Source: CAZXCQ01 sp964639275
Lineage (GTDB): Bacteria; Desulfobacterota; DSM-4660; Desulfatiglandales; Desulfatiglandaceae
Length of the DNA: 23,902 nucleotides
Direction of reading: 5' to 3'
Assembly (NCBI GenBank): GCA_964639275.1
Contig: CAZXCQ010000071.1
Span: 1 to 23,902, forward strand
Both the position numbers and the translations under genes were made by a program. Of this stretch, positions 1 through 7,258 are shown piece after piece (the first letter of the stretch is position 1; each line of letters begins with the position of its first letter). The notes beneath the pieces were generated by a model. The model made no database searches and was not told the DNA's origin. It saw only the letters and a program-made list of their open reading frames with translations.

Positions 1-217
1 TTCTTCCTATGGCAGGTGATTTCTTTACGCTCTCTTACGGGCGAGTTATACACCCAAAAAACGGAATCTCCATTGCCCTGCTCGAGTGCCTGTTTTGAAA
101 ATAGCTAAATTGATACGGATTTTGGAATTTGGGCAGGGGCGTGTAAGATGATTTTGAAAGTAAATCCGCAATCCGCAATCCGCAATCCGCAATCGGAAAT
201 GGCATAAGAGGTTTTCT
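1..217. other. Leader region with no recognised gene
   Basis: No convincing coding region is visible before the first permease gene. The stretch holds a copy of a dispersed motif at about 95-117 (shared with 15625-15647 and, inverted, with 23787-23800) and a heptamer tandem repeat at 163-196. The permease start follows an AGAGG-like ribosome site at about 206-210. Because the permease normally sits behind livH and livG, the operon promoter is probably outside the window. Confidence 0.5.
163..196. repeat. Tandem heptamer repeat (aatccgc)x4
   Basis: Four perfect head-to-tail copies of aatccgc occupy 163-190, followed by a partial copy, aatcgg, at 191-196. It ends about 20 bases before the permease start codon. 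It resembles the short tandemly repeated sequences seen between genes in many bacterial genomes. A related word (aatccg) recurs in the repeat at 3665-3692. Copy number may vary between strains by slippage. Confidence 0.9.
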
Positions 218-1318
218 ATGTCCAGCGTCTGGCTACCGTGTGGGGATTATCATTGGAACTACGCCCAGGATCAGGGGTGGTGGCAGACCAATTTTATCAA
301 GGGCAAGATGCTCCTGCTCCTGGCCTTCGTTTTTATCGGCATCCCTTTGCTGGCCGATGAATACTGGATAAGCGTGGGGACCATGGTCGGCTACACCGCC
401 ATGGGCGCCCTGGGTGTTCAGCTTCTCATCGGCTATTCAGGACTGATTACACTGGGCCATGCCGCATTTATTGCGGTGGGGGCCTACACCAGCACCATGC
501 TGGTTTTGCAGTTCCCCTGGCCCCAGTTTATTGTAGACTGGGGGCTTGCATATCCCGTCAGTATCGTTATAGCGGGCATTGTCGCGGGGTTTTGGAGTGT
601 GCTTTTTGGGCTCCCCTCTGCCAAGGTCAAGGGCTTTTATCTGATCCTGACCACCATGGCCGCCCAGTTTATCACCGTGGATTTTATCCTGACCCAGTAT
701 ATCAGCCGGATCGGAGGGAGGGGCCAGGCCTTTTCCCTACCACCCGGTACCATCAGGATTGGGCCATGGGTGATTGACACGGAGAAAAGTATTTACTACG
801 TGATGGCCGTTTTGCTGACATTAATGGTGATTGTCCTGGCCAACCTGCTTCGCTCCAAGCCGGGCCGGGCATGGGTGGCGATCAGGGATAACGATATCGC
901 GGCCGAGGCCCTGGGCATCAATATCGTGTGGTATAAGCTCCTGGCCTTTTTTGTGGCCGGGTTTATGGCAGGCGTGGGCGGGGCCTTCTGGGTCTGCAAT
1001 ACCGCGGCCCTGAGCCCCGAACACTTCCCATGGTTTTGGTCGCTCTGGTTAGTCGGGGTGATCCTGATCGGCGGGGTCGGTTCTATTCATGGGGCCATCT
1101 TCGGATCCGTCTTTATGGTTGTCGTCATGGAACTGCTCCAGATGGCGGCCATTCCCTTGGCAGAATATTTCCCGAAGGTGCTGGTTGATTTTGCCTATAT
1201 CAAAGATATGGCATTCGGTCTTGCGATCTGTGCCTTTCTGATCTATGAGCCCAACGGACTGGCCTACCGATGGTGGCAGGCCAAGAACTATTTTAACCTC
1301 TGGCCATTTTCCTATTAG
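218..1318 (+). CDS. livM: Branched-chain amino-acid type ABC transporter permease (LivM family)
   Basis: This is an inner-membrane permease of 366 residues, slightly longer than most LivM proteins because of a polar, Trp-rich N-terminal extension of about 28 residues before the first membrane segment. Family features seen include the LIGYSGLITLGHAAFIAVGAY stretch near residues 88-108, the RAWVAIRDNDIAAEALGI cytoplasmic loop near 218-235 that contacts the ATPase, and GGVGSIHGAIFG near 288-299. About eight to ten hydrophobic segments are visible. An AGAGG-like site lies 6-7 bases before the ATG. It is followed by a binding protein and a LivF ATPase in the same direction; livH and livG are missing from the window and probably lie upstream. 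The substrate is unknown: Liv-type systems in anaerobes also import aromatic and other organic acids, and the downstream acyl-CoA ligase fits that. Confidence 0.9.
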   Translation: MSSVWLPCGDYHWNYAQDQGWWQTNFIKGKMLLLLAFVFIGIPLLADEYWISVGTMVGYTAMGALGVQLLIGYSGLITLGHAAFIAVGAYTSTMLVLQFPWPQFIVDWGLAYPVSIVIAGIVAGFWSVLFGLPSAKVKGFYLILTTMAAQFITVDFILTQYISRIGGRGQAFSLPPGTIRIGPWVIDTEKSIYYVMAVLLTLMVIVLANLLRSKPGRAWVAIRDNDIAAEALGINIVWYKLLAFFVAGFMAGVGGAFWVCNTAALSPEHFPWFWSLWLVGVILIGGVGSIHGAIFGSVFMVVVMELLQMAAIPLAEYFPKVLVDFAYIKDMAFGLAICAFLIYEPNGLAYRWWQAKNYFNLWPFSY

Positions 1319-1378
1319 GGCATAACAACCCAGTCCCGCCGGTAATACGGGAGGAAAACAACTCAAAACCAAAATCAG

Positions 1379-1389
1379 AAAGGAGGTGA
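1379..1389 (+). other. Orphan perfect Shine-Dalgarno sequence
   Basis: The bases around 1379-1389 (aaaggaggtga) match the full complement of the 16S rRNA 3' end. No ATG, GTG or TTG sits at normal spacing; the nearest, TTG and GTG around 1405-1407, are more than 14 bases away and open only a dozen codons. The binding-protein gene 80 bases downstream has its own weaker site. It may be a relic of a lost start or a ribosome standby site. Confidence 0.4.
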
Positions 1390-1469
1390 AGAAAGCAGAC
1401 ATCTTTGTGGTCTTTGTCCGTGGTAATGGGAATAGACAACAATAGTACATCAGCAAAGGGGGAAAACCA

Positions 1470-2729
1470 ATGAAGAAACGTATTTTTCTAAGGCTTTTTA
1501 TACCACTTTTGGCAGTGGCGTTTTTGGCAGGATTTTCAGCTACTGCGGTGGCCAAACAGATCAAGATCGGTGGTCTCAACGACACCACCGGGGCCACCTC
1601 AGACGTGGGGAAAGACTATACCCTCGGCATGGCGGAGGCCTACAAATACATCAACTCCCAGGGAGGCATTAACGGGAAGAAGATCAAGTATACGTGGTTT
1701 GATTACGGGTATCGTATTCCCGAGGCCATTACAAAGTATAAACTCCTGAAAAGACTAGGAAATGTTGTCATTATGGGGTGGGGGACCGGAGATACGGAGG
1801 CCCTTTCACCCACCATCAACAAGGACAAGATCCCTTATGTATCCGCCTCTTATTCGGCGCACCTGACCGATCCCAAAAAGACACCTTATAACCTCTTCTT
1901 TTCATCTGACTATTCAACCAATGCCAGGGCCTGCATTACCGCCTGGTTTGACAAGAAATGGCCCAAACACAAGGACTATGGCAAGAGAAAACCGCGGTTT
2001 GCCTGTGTATATGGTTTTTCCTCACCCTATTGCTCAGCGCCGATCAAGGCCATAAAAGACCAGGCCAAACTGCTCGGTTTTGAGATCGGCCCGGATCAGG
2101 ACGTCTCTCTTCTTGCCCTGGACACCAAGAGCCAGATCATGGCCCTAAAGCCTTTTAAACCCGATCTGCTCTGGCACGGCAACACCACCATGTCGGTTGC
2201 TGCCACGGTCAGGGACGCCTATGCCCTGGATCTCGGCGCCGACTGGATCATCAACAACTGGGGTTTTGATGAAAATCTGCCCCTCCTGGCCGGGAAGGCC
2301 GCAGAGGGGGTCATGGGGGCCACGCCGTGTGCATTTTTCGGCCAGAATGTCAAGAACATGGACCTGGTTGTTTCATGTGCCGAAAAATACAACCCGGGTG
2401 TCCCATTGGGCAAAAGACTGAACCGGACGGTTCAGGCATGGGGCGACGCCCTGATTACGTGGGAGGCCTTAAAACGGGCGGACAAAAAGGGTGTTGATCT
2501 GACCAAAAAAGGCTGTGGCGAGGCAATCATGGAAGAAGGGTTTGAAACAATGCGCAATTTTGATATCGGGCTTGGGGCCGCCCCCATCAGTTTTACGCCG
2601 ACCGACCACAGACCGGCCACGGGCTGTCGGGTTCAGGAGTGGAAGGATGGGAAATTCCAGCTCGTGGAAGATGTGGACCTCAAAAAACGCTGGCCCGAGC
2701 TATGGGAAAAGAAATGGCTTGGATGGTAG
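1470..2729 (+). CDS. ABC transporter substrate-binding protein (LivK / Peripla_BP_6 family)
   Basis: This 419-residue periplasmic binding protein supplies ligand to the permease encoded just upstream. A classical signal peptide is visible (MKKR charged start, hydrophobic core to about residue 27, likely cleavage after TAVA at residue 28). The mature protein begins with IKIGGLNDTTGATSDVG, the usual opening of type I periplasmic binding proteins, followed by the AEAYKYINSQGGINGKK motif that forms the first helix of the fold. It is longer than LivJ/LivK of enteric bacteria, like the amide, urea and aromatic-acid binding branch. The start is supported by AGGGGG about 9 bases before the ATG. The ligand cannot be inferred; the neighbouring ligase and dehydrogenase suggest an organic acid. 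Confidence 0.9.
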   Translation: MKKRIFLRLFIPLLAVAFLAGFSATAVAKQIKIGGLNDTTGATSDVGKDYTLGMAEAYKYINSQGGINGKKIKYTWFDYGYRIPEAITKYKLLKRLGNVVIMGWGTGDTEALSPTINKDKIPYVSASYSAHLTDPKKTPYNLFFSSDYSTNARACITAWFDKKWPKHKDYGKRKPRFACVYGFSSPYCSAPIKAIKDQAKLLGFEIGPDQDVSLLALDTKSQIMALKPFKPDLLWHGNTTMSVAATVRDAYALDLGADWIINNWGFDENLPLLAGKAAEGVMGATPCAFFGQNVKNMDLVVSCAEKYNPGVPLGKRLNRTVQAWGDALITWEALKRADKKGVDLTKKGCGEAIMEEGFETMRNFDIGLGAAPISFTPTDHRPATGCRVQEWKDGKFQLVEDVDLKKRWPELWEKKWLGW

Positions 2730-2761
2730 ATCTCTAGCAATATTACCCTGGAGCAAAGGTC

Positions 2762-3565
2762 TTGGAAACATCAGAGGCGATACTAAACATCAATAATATT
2801 GAGGTCAAGTACCATGAGGTCATCTTGGTCCTTAAGGGCGTCTCTATCACGGTTCGCAGAGGGGGTATCGTTGCACTGCTTGGCGCCAACGGCGCTGGCA
2901 AGAGCACGACCCTCAAGGCCATTTCGGGGCTGCTAAAGACCGAGGATGGCGAGGTGACCGATGGCGCCATTGAGTATAGAGGGGAGAATATCCACCACGA
3001 AAGGGCGGCAAAGATCGCCAAGGCCGGGATCGTGCAGGTCATCGAAGGCCGGAGGGTGTTCGAGCACCTGACTGTTGAGGAGAATCTCAAGGTGGGCGCG
3101 CATCTGAGAAAGACCGGTTCGGTGAAGGACGGCCTTCAGATGGTATACCACTATTTTCCCAGGCTGCTGGAGAAACGGGGTGAGATCGCCGGGTTTGTGA
3201 GTGGTGGGGAACAGCAGATGACGGTCGTGGGAAGGGCCTTGATGACCGAGCCCAAACTGATGTTGTTGGACGAGCCTTCCATGGGTCTCGCCCCCATGCT
3301 TATCCATGAAATCTTTAATATCATCACCCAGCTCAATAAAAAGGAGCGGATTTCCATCCTCCTGGTGGAGCAGAATGTAAAGCTGGCCCTTAACGTGGCG
3401 CCTTATGCCTATGTCATGGAGAACGGCCGGATTGTGATGGATGACACCTCTGAAAAACTGAGCGAGAACGAAGATATCAAGGATTTCTATCTTGGCATGG
3501 GTGGCGCGAAGAAGAGTTTTCGCGATGTAAAACACTATAAGCGAAGAAAAAGGTGGTTGTCCTGA
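2762..3565 (+). CDS. livF: Branched-chain amino-acid type ABC transporter ATPase (LivF family)
   Basis: This cytoplasmic ATPase of 267 residues powers the importer. Visible motifs are Walker A GANGAGKST at 41-49, the ABC signature VSGGEQQM at 146-153, Walker B LMLLDE at 166-171 and the LivF-type LVEQN at 201-205 in the switch region. The C-terminus carries about 25 residues beyond the usual LivF end, with a basic tail (KKSFRDVKHYKRRKRW). The TTG start is supported by GGAG at 2750-2753, 8 bases upstream, and no better in-frame ATG precedes the conserved core. It begins 32 bases after the binding-protein stop, so one transcript is likely. The partner ATPase LivG is not in this part of the window. 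Confidence 0.9.
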   Translation: METSEAILNINNIEVKYHEVILVLKGVSITVRRGGIVALLGANGAGKSTTLKAISGLLKTEDGEVTDGAIEYRGENIHHERAAKIAKAGIVQVIEGRRVFEHLTVEENLKVGAHLRKTGSVKDGLQMVYHYFPRLLEKRGEIAGFVSGGEQQMTVVGRALMTEPKLMLLDEPSMGLAPMLIHEIFNIITQLNKKERISILLVEQNVKLALNVAPYAYVMENGRIVMDDTSEKLSENEDIKDFYLGMGGAKKSFRDVKHYKRRKRWLS

Positions 3566-3576
3566 TCAGAAAACAC

Positions 3577-3624
3577 ATTCCAAGTTGGAATTCGCACCTG
3601 TGAGGCTTTGCAGCAGTTCACAGG
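3577..3624. other. Two inverted repeats after the ATPase gene
   Basis: A 15-base palindrome with 7-base arms (attccaa/ttggaat) lies at 3577-3591. Just beyond it is a stem of cctgtga (3597-3603) with tcacagg (3618-3624). No T-run follows, so this is not a convincing intrinsic terminator. It may stabilise or partly terminate the upstream transporter mRNA. Confidence 0.45.
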
Positions 3625-3664
3625 GCAAGGAATCCGGAGCTAGGAATCTTAGATCTCTTCTTTT

Positions 3665-3692
3665 CCCAAATCCGAATTCCCAAATCCGAATT
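3665..3692. repeat. Tandem 14-base repeat (cccaaatccgaatt)x2
   Basis: Two perfect copies of cccaaatccgaatt run head to tail at 3665-3678 and 3679-3692, with a partial third start. They end about 20 bases before the lipoprotein start codon, the same placement as the heptamer array before the first permease gene, and share the word aatccg with it. Confidence 0.85.
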
Positions 3693-3712
3693 CCAGATAA
3701 GGGAGGTTTACT

Positions 3713-4309
3713 ATGAAGAAAAGAGTGGCTCTCATGACGGTTTTCATTTTTTGCCTGGGTATTGTGCTGGTATCGTGCGTGCCCACAAAGGTCAAGCCGA
3801 CCGATAGGAACTTTATCGCCCCAAAGGTTACGCTCGAGTCATTTATGGTCCCTTTCTATGACGGCTATTGGTATATATCGAGCAAGGTAAAACCGACCAA
3901 AGGTCAAGCAGGAGACCGCGGGGCATTCCTGCCCATGACATTTGTCTTGAACATCAAGAATGACAACCCTTATCCGATCTGTCTTCAAGAAATAAAGTAT
4001 ACGGTTGTTTTTGACAAAGAGTTTGAAATGATTACAGCAGCCGAACAGGTTTCCAACTGGATTCCGCCGGGCATGGAAGATCAGGTCGCTTTGACCACAA
4101 TGATTACCACACGGTCTGCGTTGCTGGGGCTTTTGCTCGCAAACGCCGTAAAACTGAAGGCCAAAGGGTGGAACGTCTGGGAGGCCCTTGAGCGATGGTG
4201 GAAAGGGGTGCCCGAGGGGACAGTCCCGGTCACTCTGAGCCAATGTGCGTTTACATTTACGGCCGATGGGGTAACACGGGTGTATCCCTATGAGGTTACG
4301 GCACAGTAA
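3713..4309 (+). CDS. Lipoprotein with LEA-2/WHy-like domain
   Basis: This is a predicted lipoprotein of 198 residues. The N-terminus is a lipoprotein signal with lipobox LVSC, giving a modified Cys at residue 22. The region from about 55 to 195, with VLNIKNDNPYPICLQEIKY as its most characteristic stretch, resembles the beta-sandwich of LEA-2/WHy proteins, which often contain an N-P-(N/Y)-P turn. It is anchored to the membrane facing the periplasm. The start has a strong GGGAGG site about 7 bases upstream. It lies between the transporter and the acyl-CoA ligase and points the same way, so it may share their expression. Its molecular function is unknown; the domain assignment is by eye and moderate. 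Confidence 0.7.
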   Translation: MKKRVALMTVFIFCLGIVLVSCVPTKVKPTDRNFIAPKVTLESFMVPFYDGYWYISSKVKPTKGQAGDRGAFLPMTFVLNIKNDNPYPICLQEIKYTVVFDKEFEMITAAEQVSNWIPPGMEDQVALTTMITTRSALLGLLLANAVKLKAKGWNVWEALERWWKGVPEGTVPVTLSQCAFTFTADGVTRVYPYEVTAQ

Positions 4310-4336
4310 TCAGGGGATGTTCTGGTAACTTGAAAA

Positions 4337-4380
4337 GGGGCCAGACCCCATGGTTTGACAAAGCAACAGGGTCTGACCCC
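4337..4380. repeat. REP-like inverted repeat (GGGTCTGACCCC type)
   Basis: Arms ggggccagaccc (4337-4348) and gggtctgacccc (4369-4380) pair at 11 of 12 positions around a 20-base loop. The same gggtctgacccc word is common between genes in Desulfobacterota, where such repeats are often linked to REP-associated Y1 transposases (family knowledge, not checked here). The repeat lies inside an upstream in-frame extension of the ligase ORF, which argues that the extension is not translated. Confidence 0.7.
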
Positions 4381-4398
4381 CACACGGTGAGGAAGAAT

Positions 4399-5922
4399 AT
4401 GGGACTTTACGACTTTACGTTTTACGACCTGATAAATCGTAATGCGACCAATTACAGGGAAAGGGATGCATGGTTCGAGGTCGATGGAAAGCGGACCGTG
4501 ACCTTTTCTCAGTATAAAGAGCAGGTGGACCTCCTGGCTTCTGGCCTGCGCAGGACGGGCATCGAAAAAGGGGATCGTATCGGGGTTCTGGGAAAAAACA
4601 GTTTTGAATACTTTCTCCTCTATGGTGCCGTAGCCGCCCTTGGGGCCATTGTATTACCGATCAATTGGAGGCTTTCTGCCGATGAGGTGGCATTCAATCT
4701 AAATGACTGCGAACCCAAAGTGGTGTTTGCGGACCAGGACTTTCAGGCGACCATTGAGGGCATCAGGGATAAACTTCCCTCTGTGGGTGGCTATTTCAAC
4801 CTGGGGCCTGAGGGGGGGAAGTTCTCAGACTTTGGGGCACTGATGGATCATGAGAAAGGCTTTGAGCCGGAGAATGTATCCACCGATGACGGTTTTGTCA
4901 TTATCCATACGGCCGCGGTGGCCGGCAGACCCAGGGGGGCCCTGCTGAGTCATGGCAATGTCCTGTGTGCGGATATGCATTTTGGATACTTCTTCAGTCT
5001 CACTCCGGATGATGCGCACCTCAATATCCTGCCACTTTTTCATGTGGGCGGCCTCTTTATGGTTACGTCGAGTTTTCACGCAGGGGTATTGAACGTCAAT
5101 ATGAGCAAGTTTGATGCGGAAAAGGCCGTGGAGATGATTGAAGAGAAAAGGATCTCCATGATGTTCACCTTTGCCCCCATCCTCTCCTCCGTCCTTGAGG
5201 CGCATGAAAAGAGCGGCAAAGACATCAGCAGCCTCAGGATCTCAGCAGGGCTGGATACACCGGAGACCATAGAAAAATACCAGAAGATCACCGGTGGGAC
5301 CTTCTATTCCATGTATGGCCAGACAGAGACCTCGTGCGTGGCCACCTTCTGCGCCTATAACGAAAGACCTGGATCTGCCGGGAAGATGCTTCCCCTGGCC
5401 GAAGTCAGGCTTGTGGATGATTATGATCGCCCGGTCGCGGTGGGGGAGGTTGGAGAGATTACCATGAAAGGCCCGATGGTCTTTAAGGGTTACTGGAATC
5501 TCCCCAAAGACAACGATTACACCTTCAGGGATGGGTGGCATCATACGGGTGATCTGGGCCGGTTTGATGAAGATGGCTTTCTCTGGTATGCGGGCCGAAA
5601 GGCAGAAAAGGAGTTGATCAAGCCCGGGGGTGAAAATGTCTATCCGGCAGAGGTAGAAAAGGTGGTGCTTGAGCATCCTGCCATAGAACGGACTGTGGTC
5701 TTTGGCGTACCGGATCCCAAATGGAAGGAGGGGATCAAGGCGGTATGCCAGCTAAGGGAGGGCCAGACCCTGGAACCGCGGGAGTTGATCGACTTTGTGG
5801 GGGCGAGGATTGCGAGGTATAAGAAACCTCAATATGTGGAATTCATAGCCGATTTTCCACTCCTCGAAGACGGTGAGCCCGACCGCGCAAAGATAAAGGA
5901 GCTCTACGGGGGAGAACAATAA
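4399..5922 (+). CDS. Variant AMP-forming acyl-CoA ligase
   Basis: This 507-residue member of the adenylate-forming superfamily would convert a carboxylic acid, ATP and CoA to acyl-CoA. Motifs visible are A5 YGQTE (306-310), A7 HTGDLG (382-387) and A8 GRKAEKELIKPGGENVYP (399-416). The phosphate-binding A3 motif, normally TSGTTGxPKG, reads TAAVAGRPRG at 171-180. In the A10 region the usual G-K is G-E (492-493, FPLLEDGEPDR), so the adenylation lysine appears to be missing. A variant subfamily with these traits seems likely rather than decay, because the rest is intact. I chose the ATG at 4399 with its AGGA site; an upstream TTG at 4330 would add 23 residues made of the REP-like repeat. It probably activates the acid brought in by the upstream importer. 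Confidence 0.85.
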   Translation: MGLYDFTFYDLINRNATNYRERDAWFEVDGKRTVTFSQYKEQVDLLASGLRRTGIEKGDRIGVLGKNSFEYFLLYGAVAALGAIVLPINWRLSADEVAFNLNDCEPKVVFADQDFQATIEGIRDKLPSVGGYFNLGPEGGKFSDFGALMDHEKGFEPENVSTDDGFVIIHTAAVAGRPRGALLSHGNVLCADMHFGYFFSLTPDDAHLNILPLFHVGGLFMVTSSFHAGVLNVNMSKFDAEKAVEMIEEKRISMMFTFAPILSSVLEAHEKSGKDISSLRISAGLDTPETIEKYQKITGGTFYSMYGQTETSCVATFCAYNERPGSAGKMLPLAEVRLVDDYDRPVAVGEVGEITMKGPMVFKGYWNLPKDNDYTFRDGWHHTGDLGRFDEDGFLWYAGRKAEKELIKPGGENVYPAEVEKVVLEHPAIERTVVFGVPDPKWKEGIKAVCQLREGQTLEPRELIDFVGARIARYKKPQYVEFIADFPLLEDGEPDRAKIKELYGGEQ

Positions 5923-5944
5923 GGCCTTCCTCTCGCTATAGACA

Positions 5945-5977
5945 AAAGCCCTACCTTGCAGGTGGGGCTTTCTGTTT
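5945..5977 (+). terminator. Rho-independent terminator after the ligase
   Basis: Arms aaagccctacct (5945-5956) and aggtggggcttt (5960-5971) pair at 11 of 12 positions around a 3-base loop and run into a T-rich stretch (tctgttt). It lies 22 bases after the ligase stop. The dehydrogenase gene follows only about 45 bases later, so termination may be partial or the dehydrogenase may have its own promoter. Confidence 0.8.
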
Positions 5978-6016
5978 AACAGGGGGTGATCGACCTTGAG
6001 TGCGGAGGATTTCTTG

Positions 6017-7165
6017 ATGTTCCATTTTACCGAAGAGCAAGAAATGATTCGGGAAATGGTTGGGAAACTGGCCAGCGACAAGATCGGACCTCTGGCAGAG
6101 AAGGCCGACATAACAGGGCATTCATCGCCCGAGATCGTCGGGCTTCTTGCCGAAAACGGTCTCTTGAGGATGTCTTTGCCGTCGGAATATGGCGGGATTG
6201 AGGCCAATTACACTACCATTGCCCTGGTGGTGGAAGAGCTGGCCAAGGTGGATGCCTCATCGGCCATGATCGTCTTTGTCAACCAGACGCTCCCTCAGAT
6301 CCTAAAAGAGTGGGGAAACGCGGAGCAGAAGGCCCTGTTCTTTGGCCGCATGTCGTCGGATGACAGGATAAATGCCTTTTCTCTGACAGAGCCAAACTTT
6401 GGATCCGAATCGGCCTCCATACAAACCAGGGCGGTCAGGGAAGGAGAATACTACAGGGTAAATGGTACCAAGATCTTTGTGTCAAACGGCGACATCGCCG
6501 ATTTTGTCACCGTCCTTGTCCGAACCGGGGAAGGGGAGAGGCACAAGGGTCTGTCTGCCCTGATCGTAGAGAAAGAGACCGAAGGGTTTTCAGTGGGGAA
6601 ACATGAGAACAAGCTGGGTCTCAGGGGTACGGATGTCACGGAACTCATATTCGAAGATGCCCGGGTGCCGGAAAATAACCTGGTGGGTGAACCGGGAGGG
6701 GGCTGGGATATCCTTATGACAACAGCGGCGGATTTCAGGGCCTATGGTCCAGGTGCGATGGGAGTCGGGCTGGCGCAGGGGGCACTTGACTACGCGGCAG
6801 GATATGCCCGTCAAAGGGTGCAGTTTGGTGTACCCATTGCCGACCACCAGGCCATTCGATTTATGCTCGCTGATATGTGTATCAAGATAGAGGCGGCCAG
6901 GAGTCTCCTTTACCGGACGACGGCAATGATAGACGCTGGCTCTTTGGATCGGCACATGCGAAGCCGCCTCACTTCGGCAATCAAGTGTTTTGCCTCAGAC
7001 GCGGCCATGGCAGTGACGACTGATGCGGTTCAAATCCTGGGAGGGTATGGGGTCATGAAGGATCATCCCGTGGAAAGGATGATGAGGGATGCCAAAATGA
7101 TCCAGATCTTTGATGGAAGCAACCAGATCCAACGGGTTATTGTGGCCAGGACACTGTTACCCTGA
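6017..7165 (+). CDS. Acyl-CoA dehydrogenase (FAD)
   Basis: This 382-residue flavoprotein would oxidise an acyl-CoA to its enoyl-CoA, passing electrons to ETF. It has the normal family length. Visible motifs are LTEPNFGSES at 123-132 (substrate and FAD binding), QRVQFGVPIADHQAI near 273-287, and the C-terminal ILGGYG...RDAKMIQIFDGSNQIQR block. The position of the usual catalytic Glu (YEGT) is Asp366 in IFDGS. Isovaleryl-CoA type enzymes move the base elsewhere, but an Asp here is unusual. I chose the ATG at 6017, with GGAGG at 6004-6008 eight bases upstream; a TTG at 5996 would add seven residues but place that GGAGG inside the gene. With the ligase it may form the first two steps of an organic-acid oxidation route. 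Confidence 0.92.
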   Translation: MFHFTEEQEMIREMVGKLASDKIGPLAEKADITGHSSPEIVGLLAENGLLRMSLPSEYGGIEANYTTIALVVEELAKVDASSAMIVFVNQTLPQILKEWGNAEQKALFFGRMSSDDRINAFSLTEPNFGSESASIQTRAVREGEYYRVNGTKIFVSNGDIADFVTVLVRTGEGERHKGLSALIVEKETEGFSVGKHENKLGLRGTDVTELIFEDARVPENNLVGEPGGGWDILMTTAADFRAYGPGAMGVGLAQGALDYAAGYARQRVQFGVPIADHQAIRFMLADMCIKIEAARSLLYRTTAMIDAGSLDRHMRSRLTSAIKCFASDAAMAVTTDAVQILGGYGVMKDHPVERMMRDAKMIQIFDGSNQIQRVIVARTLLP

Positions 7166-7173
7166 ATACCGGC

Positions 7174-7237
7174 AAAGCTCCGCCTCAAATCACAGGGTAA
7201 GCATGGCCCAGCCATGCTGGAGCTTTCCCCCTGTTTT
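7174..7237. terminator. Bidirectional hairpin between convergent genes
   Basis: An outer stem of aaagctcc (7174-7181) and ggagcttt (7219-7226) encloses a tight hairpin gcatggc/gccatgc at 7201-7217. A T-run (ttttttg) follows at 7232-7237. It sits between the stop of the acyl-CoA dehydrogenase and the stop of the DUF3237 gene on the opposite strand, so it likely stops transcription for the + strand and perhaps both. Confidence 0.65.
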
Positions 7238-7258
7238 TTGAGATGTCAGGGAGAAACA

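Noticed and set aside
163..196. Possible CRISPR fragment
   Set aside because: The units are seven bases and directly adjacent with no spacers, so it is a simple tandem repeat.
1049..1597. 182-codon - strand frame across the end of the first permease and the start of the binding protein
   Set aside because: It is antisense to two clear genes, has no recognisable domain and no ribosome site.
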